Source of the DNA: Halorussus halophilus
GTDB taxonomy: Archaea; Halobacteriota; Halobacteria; Halobacteriales; Haladaptataceae
Length of the DNA: 64,000 nt
Direction: 5' to 3'
Assembly: GCF_008831545.1 (NCBI RefSeq)
Contig: NZ_CP044523.1
Location: 1 to 64,000 of the forward strand
Position 1 is the first letter of the stretch, and the number at the start of each line of letters is the position of its first letter. Of the stretch, positions 9,115 to 17,889 are shown piece after piece. The position numbers and the translations under genes are program-made. The notes beneath the pieces were generated by a model. The model saw nothing but the letters and a program-made list of their open reading frames with translations. It was not told the DNA's origin and ran no database searches.

Positions 9115-9269
9115 ATGGGAGACGGAAGACGCGAGTCTGGTTCGCGCCGTCGGTTCCTCCGCCGTTCGGGTGCCGTCGCTCTCTCGACGCTCGTCGCAGG
9201 CTGTACTGGAAGCAGAACGTCGAGGTCAGTACGTTCGCGGACCTCTGGGAGATGCGAATGTCGGTGTGA
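9115..9269 (+). pseudogene. Remnant of a Tat lipoprotein gene (N-terminal stump)
   Basis: The ATG at 9115 encodes MGDGRRESGSRRRFLRRSG, then AVALSTLVAGCTGS: a textbook haloarchaeal Tat signal (RRRFLRRSG) with a lipobox (LVAGC). Just after the lipobox the frame loses sense (Arg/Ser-rich). In the neighbouring frame a natural-looking stretch (QNVEVSTFADLWEMRMSV) runs to a stop at 9269, as if a base had been lost near 9213. No body of a lipoprotein follows before 9311. It is probably the decayed start of a solute-binding or other exported lipoprotein, possibly linked to the adjacent sugar kinase. Confidence 0.5.
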
Positions 9270-9310
9270 AGACGCGATAGTCGGTGTACCGATTCGAAAA
9301 GCAGTCTACC

Positions 9311-9613
9311 TTAGTCGTCACTTTTTCGCCGTGCCCACTGAATTGCCAGCACGATTGTCCCGACCAGTGCGGCAACTATCACCAGTGGGACCGCGATAGT
9401 CGCCACGAAGAGCCACTGCGGAAATGGGTCGTCCGCTTGCGTGGCGTCGTCGCCGGTCGGCGTCGGTGTTTTCGTCGTAGTCGTGCTAGTCGTCGTTTCG
9501 CTCGTCCCGGTCGTCGTTTCCGTAGTCTCAGTCGCGCCGATAGCGACCGTCGGCGCGAGGATGAGCATCGTCAGGACCGCGACGAATACCGCGACACGTC
9601 GCTGCCGTCTCAC
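9311..9613 (-). CDS. Small Thr-rich single-pass membrane protein, coupled to mutL
   Basis: 100 residues. The GTG start overlaps the mutL TGA as GTGA, so translation is probably coupled. It has an N-terminal basic plus hydrophobic segment (VAVFVAVLTMLILAPTVAIGA, signal peptide or helix) and a Thr-rich stretch (residues ~30-55, likely glycosylated). A transmembrane helix (LFVATIAVPLVIVAALVGTIVLA) and a basic tail QWARRKSDD follow. Topology: exported Thr-rich stalk, cytoplasmic C-terminus. The function is unknown, and no mechanistic link to mismatch repair is evident beyond co-transcription. Confidence 0.7.
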   Translation of the reverse strand: MRRQRRVAVFVAVLTMLILAPTVAIGATETTETTTGTSETTTSTTTTKTPTPTGDDATQADDPFPQWLFVATIAVPLVIVAALVGTIVLAIQWARRKSDD

Positions 9614-11904
9614 TCTTCGGCCCGCCGCCCGGCGTGACCCGGGTAGTCGCGCTCGAATCGGTCCTCGATTTCGCTCTCGGAGAACTCGATAATCACGGGG
9701 CGGCCGTGCGGGCAAGCGTAGGGGTTCTCGCAGTCGTCCAGCGCGGCGAGCAGTTCCACGACCGAGCCCTCTCGGAGCGAGGTGTTGCCTGTGATGGAGG
9801 GGTAGCAAGCGAGGTCAGCCAGCAGGTCGTCGGCGACGGCTTCGACCGTCTCGCCTCGGTCGCCGGCGTCCGTCGAGACGAACTCGCCGAGCGCGTCTCT
9901 GAGTAGTTCGGGGTCGAGCGTCGCGTCGAGGACGGTCGGGACGGTTCGCACTGCGACAGTCCTGTCGTCGGTTTTCTCGCCACGGAAGCCCAACGTCTCC
10001 AGCGCGTCGCGGTACTCCTCGAAGACGGCGGCCTCACCAGCCGTCAACTCCAACTCGACGGGTTCGGCGAGCATCTGGGTCGTCGTGTCGTCGGCGAACG
10101 CCTCGCAGAGTCGCTCGTAGTTGACGCGCTCGTCGGCGGCGTGCTGGTCCACCAGTACCAGCCCCTCGGGCGTCTCGGCGACGACGTAGGTGTCGTGGAG
10201 TTGTCCGAGAATTTGCATTCGTGGGAGCGTCTCGAACTCGGGGTCGTCGGTCGTTTCGCCGGAGAGGGTAGTGGCGTCCGTGGGAGCGTCGAATTTCCGG
10301 GGAGTGGCGTCTCCACGTCCGGCCGAAGTCGCGGAAGTCGTCTCAGTGGTCGCGGACGCGGTTGCGGTGCTGTCAGTGGTTTCGGCAGTTGTGGTCCCCG
10401 TTTGGTCTTCCACTTCAGAATCTGCTGTCTCGTTCCGGCCCGATTCGCTCGCGGCTTCGCCGCTCGCAGCTTCGAGACCCTCGTTCGCTTCGCTCACTAC
10501 GCTAGCGTTCGTCGGTCCCGGCTCCGACCGATTCGCTCCCGAACTGCTCGTGGTCGAACTGTTCGCTGTCGTCTCGTCTGACTCGCTGACGTGCGTCGTC
10601 TCACCCGACTTCGCAGTGCGCGACTTTGCGCGCGCCGTGCCGTCGTCCAGTGTCGATTGTTCGGACTCCCTCGACTCGATACCGGATTCGAGTTCGGACT
10701 GCTCGCTCACACTCGCGTCCTCACGTTTCGTGTCCCCTCCGCGTTCGCCTTCCCCCTCGCGTTCGGGTTCGACCTGCGCCTCTGCGGGCGCAGATCGCCC
10801 GCGCGGCGCAGACGAGCGAACGAGACCGTCGTCGAGTAGTGCATCCTTCACCGCCGATTCGACGGCCGAGGTGACCGCCGATTCGTCGCCGAATCTGACT
10901 TCCATTTTTCTTGGATGGACGTTTACGTCAACCGAGTCGCCCGGCACCTCTAGAAACAGCACTGCGAAGGGGTATCGTTCGGTCGAGAGTTGCCCGCCGT
11001 AGGCGTCGAGGATAGCTTCTCGAATCGCAGACGAGCGGACGTACCGACCGTTGACGTACGTCGAGACGTACTCGCGGGTACTCCGGGTCGTCTCGGGATT
11101 GCTGACGTAGCCCGAGAGTTCGATGCTGGCTTTGTTTTCGCCTGCTCGCGGCGTGGCCGCTCGCTTTTCCGAGGCCCGCTCGACTGTCGCCTCGCGCGCC
11201 TCGCTTTCCACTCGAATCATCGAAGTCGCCACTTCGCGGCCGTACACCGCGAGTAGCGTCGATTGCAGGTCGCCCCGACCGTCGGTGGCGAACACCTCGC
11301 GGTCGTCGTGGGTCAGCGAGACCGCAACGTCGGGATTCGCCAGCGCGTACTGCGTGACGACCGTGTTGACGTGCGAGAACTCTGTGGCCGTGGTCTTGAG
11401 GTACTTCCGCCGTGCGGGTGTGTTGTAGAAGAGGTCGGTCACTTCGACTGTCGTGCCAGCGGGCCGACCCGCAGGACCGACCGATTCGACCTCGCCGCCT
11501 TCGAGTCGGAGTTCGGTTGCGCGGGTCTCTCCTCCCGCTTCCTCACCGCTCTCTCGGGGCTTCGTCGTGATGGTCGTCTTCGACACCGCGCCGATGGTGT
11601 GGAGTGCTTCCCCCCGAAACCCCAGCGTCGTCACGCCCGATTCGAGGTCGTCGATGTCGCCGATTTTGCTCGTGGTGTGTTCCTCCACCGCGGTTCGAAC
11701 GGCGTCCTCGCTCATGCCGACGCCGTCGTCGGCGACGACGATGCGCTCGGTGCCGCCTGCCTCGACGGTCACGTCGAGACGGTTCGCGTCGGCGTCTACG
11801 CTGTTCTCGACCAGTTCTTTGACGACCGAGGCGGGGCGTTCGACCACCTCACCCGCCGCGATTTTCCGTATCGTCGCGTCGTCCAGTTTCGTGATTTCGC
11901 TCAT
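9610..11904 (-). CDS. mutL: DNA mismatch repair protein MutL
   Basis: 764 residues from MSEITKLDDATIRKIAAGEVVERP. The N-terminal GHKL ATPase half has E-x-x-x-NS-DA, DDGVGM and GFRGEAL. A long acidic Ser/Thr/Glu-rich linker (about residues 370-565) leads to the C-terminal dimerisation domain. The latter carries DQHAADERVNYE, an exact DQHA(X)2E(X)4E endonuclease motif, plus CPHGRP near the end. This is therefore a nicking-type MutL rather than the E. coli type. It acts after MutS mismatch recognition. mutS lies 2 kb away on the same strand, with tfb and a SHOCT gene between. It is preceded by a 15-codon ORF overlapping its ATG. Confidence 0.96.
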   Translation of the reverse strand: MSEITKLDDATIRKIAAGEVVERPASVVKELVENSVDADANRLDVTVEAGGTERIVVADDGVGMSEDAVRTAVEEHTTSKIGDIDDLESGVTTLGFRGEALHTIGAVSKTTITTKPRESGEEAGGETRATELRLEGGEVESVGPAGRPAGTTVEVTDLFYNTPARRKYLKTTATEFSHVNTVVTQYALANPDVAVSLTHDDREVFATDGRGDLQSTLLAVYGREVATSMIRVESEAREATVERASEKRAATPRAGENKASIELSGYVSNPETTRSTREYVSTYVNGRYVRSSAIREAILDAYGGQLSTERYPFAVLFLEVPGDSVDVNVHPRKMEVRFGDESAVTSAVESAVKDALLDDGLVRSSAPRGRSAPAEAQVEPEREGEGERGGDTKREDASVSEQSELESGIESRESEQSTLDDGTARAKSRTAKSGETTHVSESDETTANSSTTSSSGANRSEPGPTNASVVSEANEGLEAASGEAASESGRNETADSEVEDQTGTTTAETTDSTATASATTETTSATSAGRGDATPRKFDAPTDATTLSGETTDDPEFETLPRMQILGQLHDTYVVAETPEGLVLVDQHAADERVNYERLCEAFADDTTTQMLAEPVELELTAGEAAVFEEYRDALETLGFRGEKTDDRTVAVRTVPTVLDATLDPELLRDALGEFVSTDAGDRGETVEAVADDLLADLACYPSITGNTSLREGSVVELLAALDDCENPYACPHGRPVIIEFSESEIEDRFERDYPGHAGRRAEE

Positions 11905-11948
11905 CGTCGGCCTCCGAGTCGGTCGCGCAGACGAGTGCCAGCAGTCAT
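11901..11948 (-). CDS. 15-codon ORF overlapping the mutL start
   Basis: ATG ACT GCT GGC, encoding MTAGTRLRDRLGGRR, ends in a TGA that overlaps the mutL ATG as ATGA. It has no recognisable homology. If translated, it would deliver ribosomes to the mutL start by termination-reinitiation. It could also be chance. Confidence 0.3.
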   Translation of the reverse strand: MTAGTRLRDRLGGRR

Positions 11949-12258
11949 GTTCCAAGCGAGGGAACAGACCCCTATCAATCCAGTGTTGGCCGTCGGGGCC
12001 GAGCAGAAGTCCCTGTAACTCACTGTCGGTATTTTCACTCTCTCGCGCGCAGGAATCGGGGGAGTTTTGAACGGCTTCGACTCTACCCTCTTAGCCATTC
12101 GGAAGTCGTTCCGGCTCCGTCGCCACCCGCGGAGTACCAGAAATACGCCGTAACCCTCGATATCGAGCATATTAGAACTTCTGTCGGCAGTTTTACGATT
12201 CCTTTCGAGCAAAAACACATACAAAAGTGTTACCCGTGTCGCTCTCACACGTGTAACC
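11949..12258. other. Divergent mutL/tfb intergenic region
   Basis: No credible gene. It holds the divergent promoters: for tfb an A-rich TATA-like stretch (ACATACAAAAG, about 12217-12227) roughly 30-40 bases before the ATG, and an inverted repeat described separately. AT-rich patches near 12165-12200 may serve mutL. Confidence 0.4.
12230..12256. promoter_or_regulatory. Imperfect inverted repeat at the tfb start
   Basis: TTACCCGTGT (12230-12239), a 7-base spacer, and ACACGTGTAA (12247-12256) form arms matching at 9 of 10 positions. They lie between the TATA-like element and the tfb ATG at 12259, where a repressor or autoregulator would block initiation. Confidence 0.4.
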
Positions 12259-13224
12259 ATGGAGAGAACTCGTCGGCTGACCGAACAAGACGAAGAAACA
12301 ACCGAGCAAGAAGAGCAGAAAGGTGGCCGACAACAGTGCCCCGAATGTGACTCTGCAGACCTGGTCAAGAGCGCGGACGGAAGCGAACTCGTCTGTGGCG
12401 ACTGCGGCCTCGTCATCGAGGAGACGAACGTGGACCGCGGGCCGGAGTGGCGAGCGTTCAACCACCAAGAACGCCAATCGAAGTCCCGTGTGGGCGCGCC
12501 GACGACGAACACGATGCACGACAAGGGCCTGACCACCACCATCGACTGGAAGGACAAGGACGCCTACGGTCGGTCGCTCTCTTCGAAGAAGCGCAGTCAG
12601 ATGCACCGACTGCGCAAGTGGCAGGAGCGTATCCGAACCAAGGACGCGGGCGAGCGCAATCTCCAGTTCGCCCTTTCAGAGACCGACCGCATGGCGAGCG
12701 CACTCGGTGTGCCGCGCTCGGTACGCGAGGTCGCCAGCGTCATCTACCGTAAGGCGCTCAACGAGGACCTGATTCGCGGCCGTTCCATCGAGGGTGTGGC
12801 TACCTCGGCACTGTACGCGGCCTGCCGCAAAGAGGGAATCCCGCGCAGTCTCGAAGAAGTATCCGGCGTCTCGCGTGTAGACCGCAAGGAAATCGGCCGC
12901 ACCTACCGCTACGTCTCCCAAGAACTCGGCTTGGAGATGAAACCGGTAGACCCCAAGAAGTACGTCCCCCGATTCTGCTCGGAACTCGAACTCGGCGAGG
13001 AAGTACAGGCGAAGGCCAACGAAATCATCGAGACCACCGCCGAGAAAGGACTGCTCTCTGGCAAGTCCCCGACCGGCTACGCCGCCGCCGCGATTTACGC
13101 CTCCTCGCTGCTCTGCAACGCGAAGAAGACTCAGCGAGAGGTCGCGGAAGTCGCGCAGGTGACGGAAGTCACCATCCGGAACCGGTATCAAGAACAGATC
13201 GAAGCGATGGGCATCCACGAGTAG
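12259..13224 (+). CDS. tfb: Transcription initiation factor TFB
   Basis: 321-residue archaeal TFIIB homologue. Zinc ribbon cysteines are C27/C30 (CPEC) and C46/C49 (CGDC). A B-finger/reader region follows ([27 protein letters not shown]), then two cyclin-like core repeats (about 120-205 and 215-300), with the second-repeat helix-turn-helix ending [19 protein letters not shown] bridges TBP at the TATA box and BRE to RNA polymerase. Haloarchaea carry several TFB paralogues with partly different promoter sets, so the exact member cannot be named. The short acidic N-terminus before the zinc ribbon is halophile-typical. Confidence 0.97.
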   Translation: MERTRRLTEQDEETTEQEEQKGGRQQCPECDSADLVKSADGSELVCGDCGLVIEETNVDRGPEWRAFNHQERQSKSRVGAPTTNTMHDKGLTTTIDWKDKDAYGRSLSSKKRSQMHRLRKWQERIRTKDAGERNLQFALSETDRMASALGVPRSVREVASVIYRKALNEDLIRGRSIEGVATSALYAACRKEGIPRSLEEVSGVSRVDRKEIGRTYRYVSQELGLEMKPVDPKKYVPRFCSELELGEEVQAKANEIIETTAEKGLLSGKSPTGYAAAAIYASSLLCNAKKTQREVAEVAQVTEVTIRNRYQEQIEAMGIHE

Positions 13225-13279
13225 TCGCAGTTCGACGTTTCGAGGTCTTTTCTGCAATCGGCGCACTCCGACAGGCTTC

Positions 13280-13645
13280 TCACCGTTCGTCGCGCTGAAG
13301 GCGCTCTCGGCGTTCTTCGAACTCCTCGTCGGAGATGTCGCCGCGCGCGTACGCCGTTCGGAGTTCTTCTATCGCCGGGTCGTTGCCACTGATGTCACTT
13401 CGAACCCCCTTGAACAGGAGGTAGCCACCGCCAACGAGGACGAGGAGGAACAACAGCGGTCCGAGGAATCCCATGATGAGCATCCACGTCGGGACGTTCC
13501 CGCCGTAGCCCCACATTCCGGGCCCCATCATTCCACCCCAACCCATCATGCCGAATCCCATCGTCAGGGCTGGCAGGAGGACGAGGAGCGCGATTGCGAG
13601 GAGGACGAGCGTTCCTAAACTTGGTGTGTTGTCTGTAGTACTCAT
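13280..13645 (-). CDS. SHOCT-domain membrane protein
   Basis: 121 residues. Two membrane segments (LVLLAIALLVLLPALTMGF and WMLIMGFLGPLLFLLVLVGG) are separated by a Met/Gly-rich loop (GMMGWGGMMGPGMWGYGG). The C-terminal ~30 residues, DPAIEELRTAYARGDISDEEFEERRERL, are a SHOCT domain, a short helical hairpin found at the C-terminus of many oligomerising or membrane proteins. The Met-rich loop could bind metal (Cu(I)), which would fit the metal/redox genes at 16.7-18.2 kb, but this is inference. Confidence 0.8.
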   Translation of the reverse strand: MSTTDNTPSLGTLVLLAIALLVLLPALTMGFGMMGWGGMMGPGMWGYGGNVPTWMLIMGFLGPLLFLLVLVGGGYLLFKGVRSDISGNDPAIEELRTAYARGDISDEEFEERRERLQRDER

Positions 13646-13833
13646 GTCGTGGTCACCCTATATTGCAAGGCTGTCCCACTAGCGTACGTTCTCCCTCTTT
13701 ATCCTGTTTGCTCCTAACGAATTTGGGATCGAAAGCTGGCGGAGTGACGAAAAGTAAGGTGTCGAGAGCATCTCTGTACTCGCCTCCGATCGTCCGAGAA
13801 CGCACTCCTCTAAAAATCTCCTCTGTCAGCGAC

Positions 13834-16512
13834 TCACTCCTCCAACTCGTCCTGCCACTGCTTGACCTGATTCATCAGTTCGACGGGCGAGGTTCCGGTC
13901 AGGTCGGTTCCACGTAACTCCTCCAGCACGGACTCGGTGGCGGGATCGAGTGCTTCCTGCTCTTGCTCCGTCTCGCGTGCTTGCTCCATCTTCTCATCAC
14001 CTGTCGCTCCGCTCGCCGACCCCTGAAACTGCCCGGCCCCCAAATCGAAGACGACCTGCTTCGTCTCGCCGTCACTCGCTTCCTCGCTTCCGCGCACGTC
14101 GATTGCCTCGTCCTCGCGCAACTTCGCCAGCACGTCGCGCGACCGTTCCACGACCGGATTCGGCACGCCAGCCAAGTTGGCGACGTGAATCCCGTACGAG
14201 CGGTTCGTTGGGCCGTCTTCGACGGTGCGGAGGAAGGTCACGTCGTCGCCCTGCTCGTCCGCCGCGACGTGGACGTTCTCGACTCTGTCGAGGCTCTCGG
14301 CGAGCGTCGTCAGTTCGTGGTAGTGGGTGGCGAACAGCGTCTTGGCACCGATTTCGTTGTGCAGGTACTCCGTGGCGCTCCACGCGATGGAGATGCCGTC
14401 GTACGTCGCGGTTCCTCTGCCCACCTCGTCCAGAATCACCAGCGACTCGTCGGTGGCTGAGTGCAGGATATTGCTCAGCTCCTGCATTTCGACCATGAAA
14501 GTGGAGCGACCCTGCGCGAGTTCGTCCAGCGCGCCGACGCGGGTGAAGATGCCGTCCACGAGTCCCACGTCGGCCGCCTCGGCGGGCACGAAACTCCCGA
14601 CCTGCGCGAGCAAAGTTATCAGCGCGACCTGCCGCATGTACGTCGATTTGCCGGACATGTTCGGCCCCGTGACGATGAGGAATCGGCGGTCGTCGGTCAT
14701 CCGCACGTCGTTCGGCACGAACTCGGTGGTCTGTTCCACGACGGGGTGGCGACCCGCCCGAATCGTCAGGCCTTGCGACTCACTCAGTTCGGGGCGCGTC
14801 CAGTCGTTCTCGACGGCGTGGACCGCTAAGGAGGCGAGTGCGTCTATCTCCGCTAAGGCGCGGCCGACCGCTTGCAGGAGGTCTGCCTGCTCGGCCACTC
14901 GCTCTCGTAGCTCGGCAAATAGTTCGTACTCCAAGTCGCCTCTGCGCTCTTCGAGGCGGAAGATTTCGCGCTCGCGCTCGTCCAACTCGTCGATGGTGTA
15001 TCGCTCGGAGTTCTTCAGCGACTTCACGCGGTCGTAGCTCTCTGGAACCTTCTCCGTCTCGGACTTGCCGACCTGAATGTAGTAGCCGTCGGTCTTGTTG
15101 CGGTCCACCTGTAAGTGGGTGATGCCGTGTTCGCGCTTCTCGCGGTCGTCTAAGGTGGCTAGCCACTCCTTGGCTTCTTCGTGCTGGTCGATGAGTTCGT
15201 CCAGTTCGGCGTCGTAGCCGTGTCGGAACAGACCGCCTTCCGTGACGGTTCCCGGCGGGTCGTCTACGAGGGCGTCCTGCAACTCTTCGCGGAGACTCGC
15301 GGCCGCCTCTCTGTTCGGTCGCGCGACGATTTCCGAAAGCGGGGAACTCGTTAATTCGGGGTCGTTGGCAATCGTGTCAGCGACGTCCGGCAGGAGCGCG
15401 AGCGTCTCGCGCACCCGAAGCAGGTCACTTGCATCCGCACTGCCGTGGGCGGCCTTGCTCGCAAGTCGTTCGAGGTCGTAGCCGCCGGAGAGAGCGTCTC
15501 GGAGTCCTTCACGGGCGAGCGCACTCCCCGCAAGTGCGGCCACCGACTCCTGACGCTCGCCGAGCGTCTGGCGGTCTCGACGCGGCCGCTGGAGCCATTC
15601 TTTCAACAGTCGCTTGCCCGGACTCGTCGTCGTGTGGTCGAGCGTCGCGAAGAGTGACCCCTGTCGGTCACCCTGCATCGTCTCGGTGAGTTCGAGGTTG
15701 CGCTGAGTCGTCGCGTCCAGTTCGACGTGGTCGTCGCCCTGATACGTCTGGAGGCGCGTCATCGACGCTTTGACGCCCGTACCAGTCTCCTCGACGTAGG
15801 AGAGGAGTGCGCCCGCCGCGCGAACCTCCGGCTTGTCGTCGCCGTCGAGGCCCAGATTCGAAAGCGTCTCGTCGCCGAACTGCTGCTTCGTGACGTGGGT
15901 CGCTCGCCCCGGCGCGAAGGCGTCGGCGCGGTGGACCGACAGCACGGCGTCGGTGCGCTCGCGGACTCGGTCCAAGAACTGGTCGTCGTTGCGAACGTCG
16001 GGACCTGGAAGCACTTCTGCGGGGTCGAAGCGGTAGAGTTCGGTGAATACTTTGGAGTCTGCGTCCGGACCAGACACTTCAGTCACGAGGAAGCGCCCGG
16101 TCGTCACGTCGGCGAACGCGAGACCGTACTGGTCGTCGGCGACCCGCACGACGCCCGCCAGATAGCGCGCGTCGGCGTCCGTCGTTTCCAGCAAGGTGCC
16201 TGGCGTCACGACGCGCGTTATCTCGCGCTCGTGGCCGTCGGCCGTCTCGTACTGGTCGGCGACGGCGACACGGTAGCCGCGTTCGACCAGTCCCTTCAGG
16301 TGCGGCGTGAGTTTGTCCACGGGCACACCAGCCATCGGGTACTTCGAGCCGTGATTGGACTTCTGAGAGACTTTCAAATCCAGCAGATCTGCGACCTCTT
16401 CTGCGTCGTCGCCGAAGAACTCGTAGAAGTCTCCGACCTGCATCACGAGATAGTCGGCGTCGGTCTCGGCCTTCAGCGACATGAACTCTCCGACGATGCC
16501 GCCGTCAGCCAT
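13834..16512 (-). CDS. mutS: DNA mismatch recognition protein MutS
   Basis: 892 residues from MADGGIVGEFMSLKAE; an ATG 30 bases further upstream would add an atypical decapeptide. The N-terminal mismatch-binding domain has the intercalating F-x-E motif (GDFYEFFGDDA). Connector, lever and clamp domains follow, then the ATPase with Walker A GPNMSGKST near residue 605, Walker B ILDEVGRGT and FATHYHEL. It belongs to the MutS1 lineage that recognises mispairs in replication repair. An acidic Gln/Glu-rich linker precedes the C-terminal helical dimer motif (LRGTDLTGTSPVELMNQV). It works with MutL; both genes point the same way but are not contiguous. Confidence 0.97.
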   Translation of the reverse strand: MADGGIVGEFMSLKAETDADYLVMQVGDFYEFFGDDAEEVADLLDLKVSQKSNHGSKYPMAGVPVDKLTPHLKGLVERGYRVAVADQYETADGHEREITRVVTPGTLLETTDADARYLAGVVRVADDQYGLAFADVTTGRFLVTEVSGPDADSKVFTELYRFDPAEVLPGPDVRNDDQFLDRVRERTDAVLSVHRADAFAPGRATHVTKQQFGDETLSNLGLDGDDKPEVRAAGALLSYVEETGTGVKASMTRLQTYQGDDHVELDATTQRNLELTETMQGDRQGSLFATLDHTTTSPGKRLLKEWLQRPRRDRQTLGERQESVAALAGSALAREGLRDALSGGYDLERLASKAAHGSADASDLLRVRETLALLPDVADTIANDPELTSSPLSEIVARPNREAAASLREELQDALVDDPPGTVTEGGLFRHGYDAELDELIDQHEEAKEWLATLDDREKREHGITHLQVDRNKTDGYYIQVGKSETEKVPESYDRVKSLKNSERYTIDELDEREREIFRLEERRGDLEYELFAELRERVAEQADLLQAVGRALAEIDALASLAVHAVENDWTRPELSESQGLTIRAGRHPVVEQTTEFVPNDVRMTDDRRFLIVTGPNMSGKSTYMRQVALITLLAQVGSFVPAEAADVGLVDGIFTRVGALDELAQGRSTFMVEMQELSNILHSATDESLVILDEVGRGTATYDGISIAWSATEYLHNEIGAKTLFATHYHELTTLAESLDRVENVHVAADEQGDDVTFLRTVEDGPTNRSYGIHVANLAGVPNPVVERSRDVLAKLREDEAIDVRGSEEASDGETKQVVFDLGAGQFQGSASGATGDEKMEQARETEQEQEALDPATESVLEELRGTDLTGTSPVELMNQVKQWQDELEE

Positions 16513-16639
16513 CGAAATCACGCCCCAAACTTTGAGAGACACTACGCGAGACGGGAGACGAAGTCATATTCGGGAGGAGGGGCGACCGAGACTAAAACCG
16601 TGCGGGTTCGAGCGGTCTATCTAACCGAAACGACGACCG

Positions 16640-16652
16640 AAGTAATTAACCA
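16640..16652 (+). promoter_or_regulatory. TATA-like element for the DUF4396 gene
   Basis: AAGTAATTAACCA lies 36-48 bases before the ATG at 16688, in the divergent region between mutS and the DUF4396 gene. It is the most AT-rich stretch there and fits a haloarchaeal TATA box with a short leader. Confidence 0.4.
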
Positions 16653-16687
16653 CAACCCCGGTAAGTGCCCACGCCCACCTAGCAACT

Positions 16688-17365
16688 ATGGGATTGCAAC
16701 AGACGCTCCAGAACGTCCTGACGAATCCGACGTTCCTCGCCGCGTGGGGAGCGGTCGTTGCGGCGTCGCTGGCAGTCCTCGTCTGGGACCTGCGGACGAA
16801 CAACTCCGAACTGAAGAGTCTGATGCAGTTCGTCTGGGGATTCACCGTGTTGTACTCCGGCCCGTTCGGACTGGCGGGCTACTGGTATTCGGGACGCACG
16901 CAGATAGACCACGACTCGCTGTGGCGCAAGGGGTTCCGCTCGGTCAGCCACTGCTACTCTGGCTGTGGTACCGGCGAGGTGCTGGGCATCTCGATGGCGA
17001 TAGGCCTGTTCGCGTTCAAGACCACCGGGACAGTAATTCTCACGTTCTCGCTGGCGTACTTCTTCGGCTACGCAATGACGGTCGGGCCGCTGATGCAGGA
17101 AGGCGTCGGCCTTCGCGAAGCACTCTGGGACGCCTTCTACTCCGAGACGGCGAGCATCACCGTCATGGAAATCGTCGCAATCGGCACCGACATCTGGCTC
17201 GCGGGCGAGGCGGGGATGGGCGACGTGCTGTTCTGGACCGGTCTCGTGTTCTCGCTGACGATGGGCCTGCTCGCGGCGTACCCGGTCAACGTCGCGCTCA
17301 TCCGACTCGGAGTCAAGGAGGGCATGATGAACCCCGCGAAGATGGGCACGGAGATGGGAAGTTGA
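16688..17365 (+). CDS. DUF4396-type integral membrane protein
   Basis: 225 residues with five or six hydrophobic segments, starting with FLAAWGAVVAASLAVLVWDL. It has the conserved SVSHCYSGCGTGEVLG motif (H and two Cys) in a membrane-proximal position, the hallmark of DUF4396 proteins. The His/Cys pattern suggests metal or redox chemistry in the membrane, and family members are often found beside copper-handling genes. Here DUF302 and Csp-like proteins follow on the same strand. A role in metal or redox handling is inferred; the reaction is unknown. Confidence 0.72.
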   Translation: MGLQQTLQNVLTNPTFLAAWGAVVAASLAVLVWDLRTNNSELKSLMQFVWGFTVLYSGPFGLAGYWYSGRTQIDHDSLWRKGFRSVSHCYSGCGTGEVLGISMAIGLFAFKTTGTVILTFSLAYFFGYAMTVGPLMQEGVGLREALWDAFYSETASITVMEIVAIGTDIWLAGEAGMGDVLFWTGLVFSLTMGLLAAYPVNVALIRLGVKEGMMNPAKMGTEMGS

Positions 17366-17416
17366 CTCCCTTCCGGCCGCAACCACTACGCAATTCGGCA
17401 TCGTACTGCGTGCGGC

Positions 17417-17830
17417 ATGGCGTACACGCTCACTCGACGCACGGACAAAGACTTCGACGAGGCTGTCGCAACGGTAGTCGAGGCACTCGAAGACGAGGGG
17501 TTCGGCGTCCTCTGCGACATCGACGTGCAGGCGACGCTAAAACAGAAACTCGACCTTTCTGACTATCGTCGCTATCGCATCCTCGGCGCGTGCAATCCGG
17601 CGCTAGCACGCGACGGACTTGACGTCGATTCGGACCTCGGCGCGTTGCTCCCCTGCAACGTGGTCGTCTACGAGGCAGACGAGGATAGCGACGAGAACGG
17701 CGAAATCGTCGTCAGTGCCGTAGACCCCGAGGCACTGCTGTCGGTCGCCGAGGATTCAGCACTCGACCACATCGGGGCCGACGTTCACGACCGATTCGAG
17801 CGCGTTCTCGATGCGGTCGTGGAGTCCTAG
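17417..17830 (+). CDS. DUF302 family protein
   Basis: 137 residues matching the DUF302 fold. The N-terminal half is DFDEAVATVVEALEDEGFGVLCDIDVQATL. The conserved centre RILGACNPALARDGL and LGALLPCNVVVYE carry two cysteines, and acidic residues follow. DUF302 proteins are small, soluble and widespread near sulfur, copper and redox-stress genes; the biochemical function is not established. It lies 51 bases after DUF4396 and 59 bases before the Cys-rich helical protein, so the three may form one transcription unit. Confidence 0.85.
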   Translation: MAYTLTRRTDKDFDEAVATVVEALEDEGFGVLCDIDVQATLKQKLDLSDYRRYRILGACNPALARDGLDVDSDLGALLPCNVVVYEADEDSDENGEIVVSAVDPEALLSVAEDSALDHIGADVHDRFERVLDAVVES

Positions 17831-17889
17831 AAGGTGCCTGACTCGGCAGGCACAACTCGTTTTCCCGTGGCTGGCGTCTATCCGTCGCT

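Noticed and set aside
15727-17562. 611-codon frame crossing mutS and the DUF4396 gene
   Set aside because: It spans the divergent promoters of two good genes and is antisense to mutS; its start and composition do not fit a gene.
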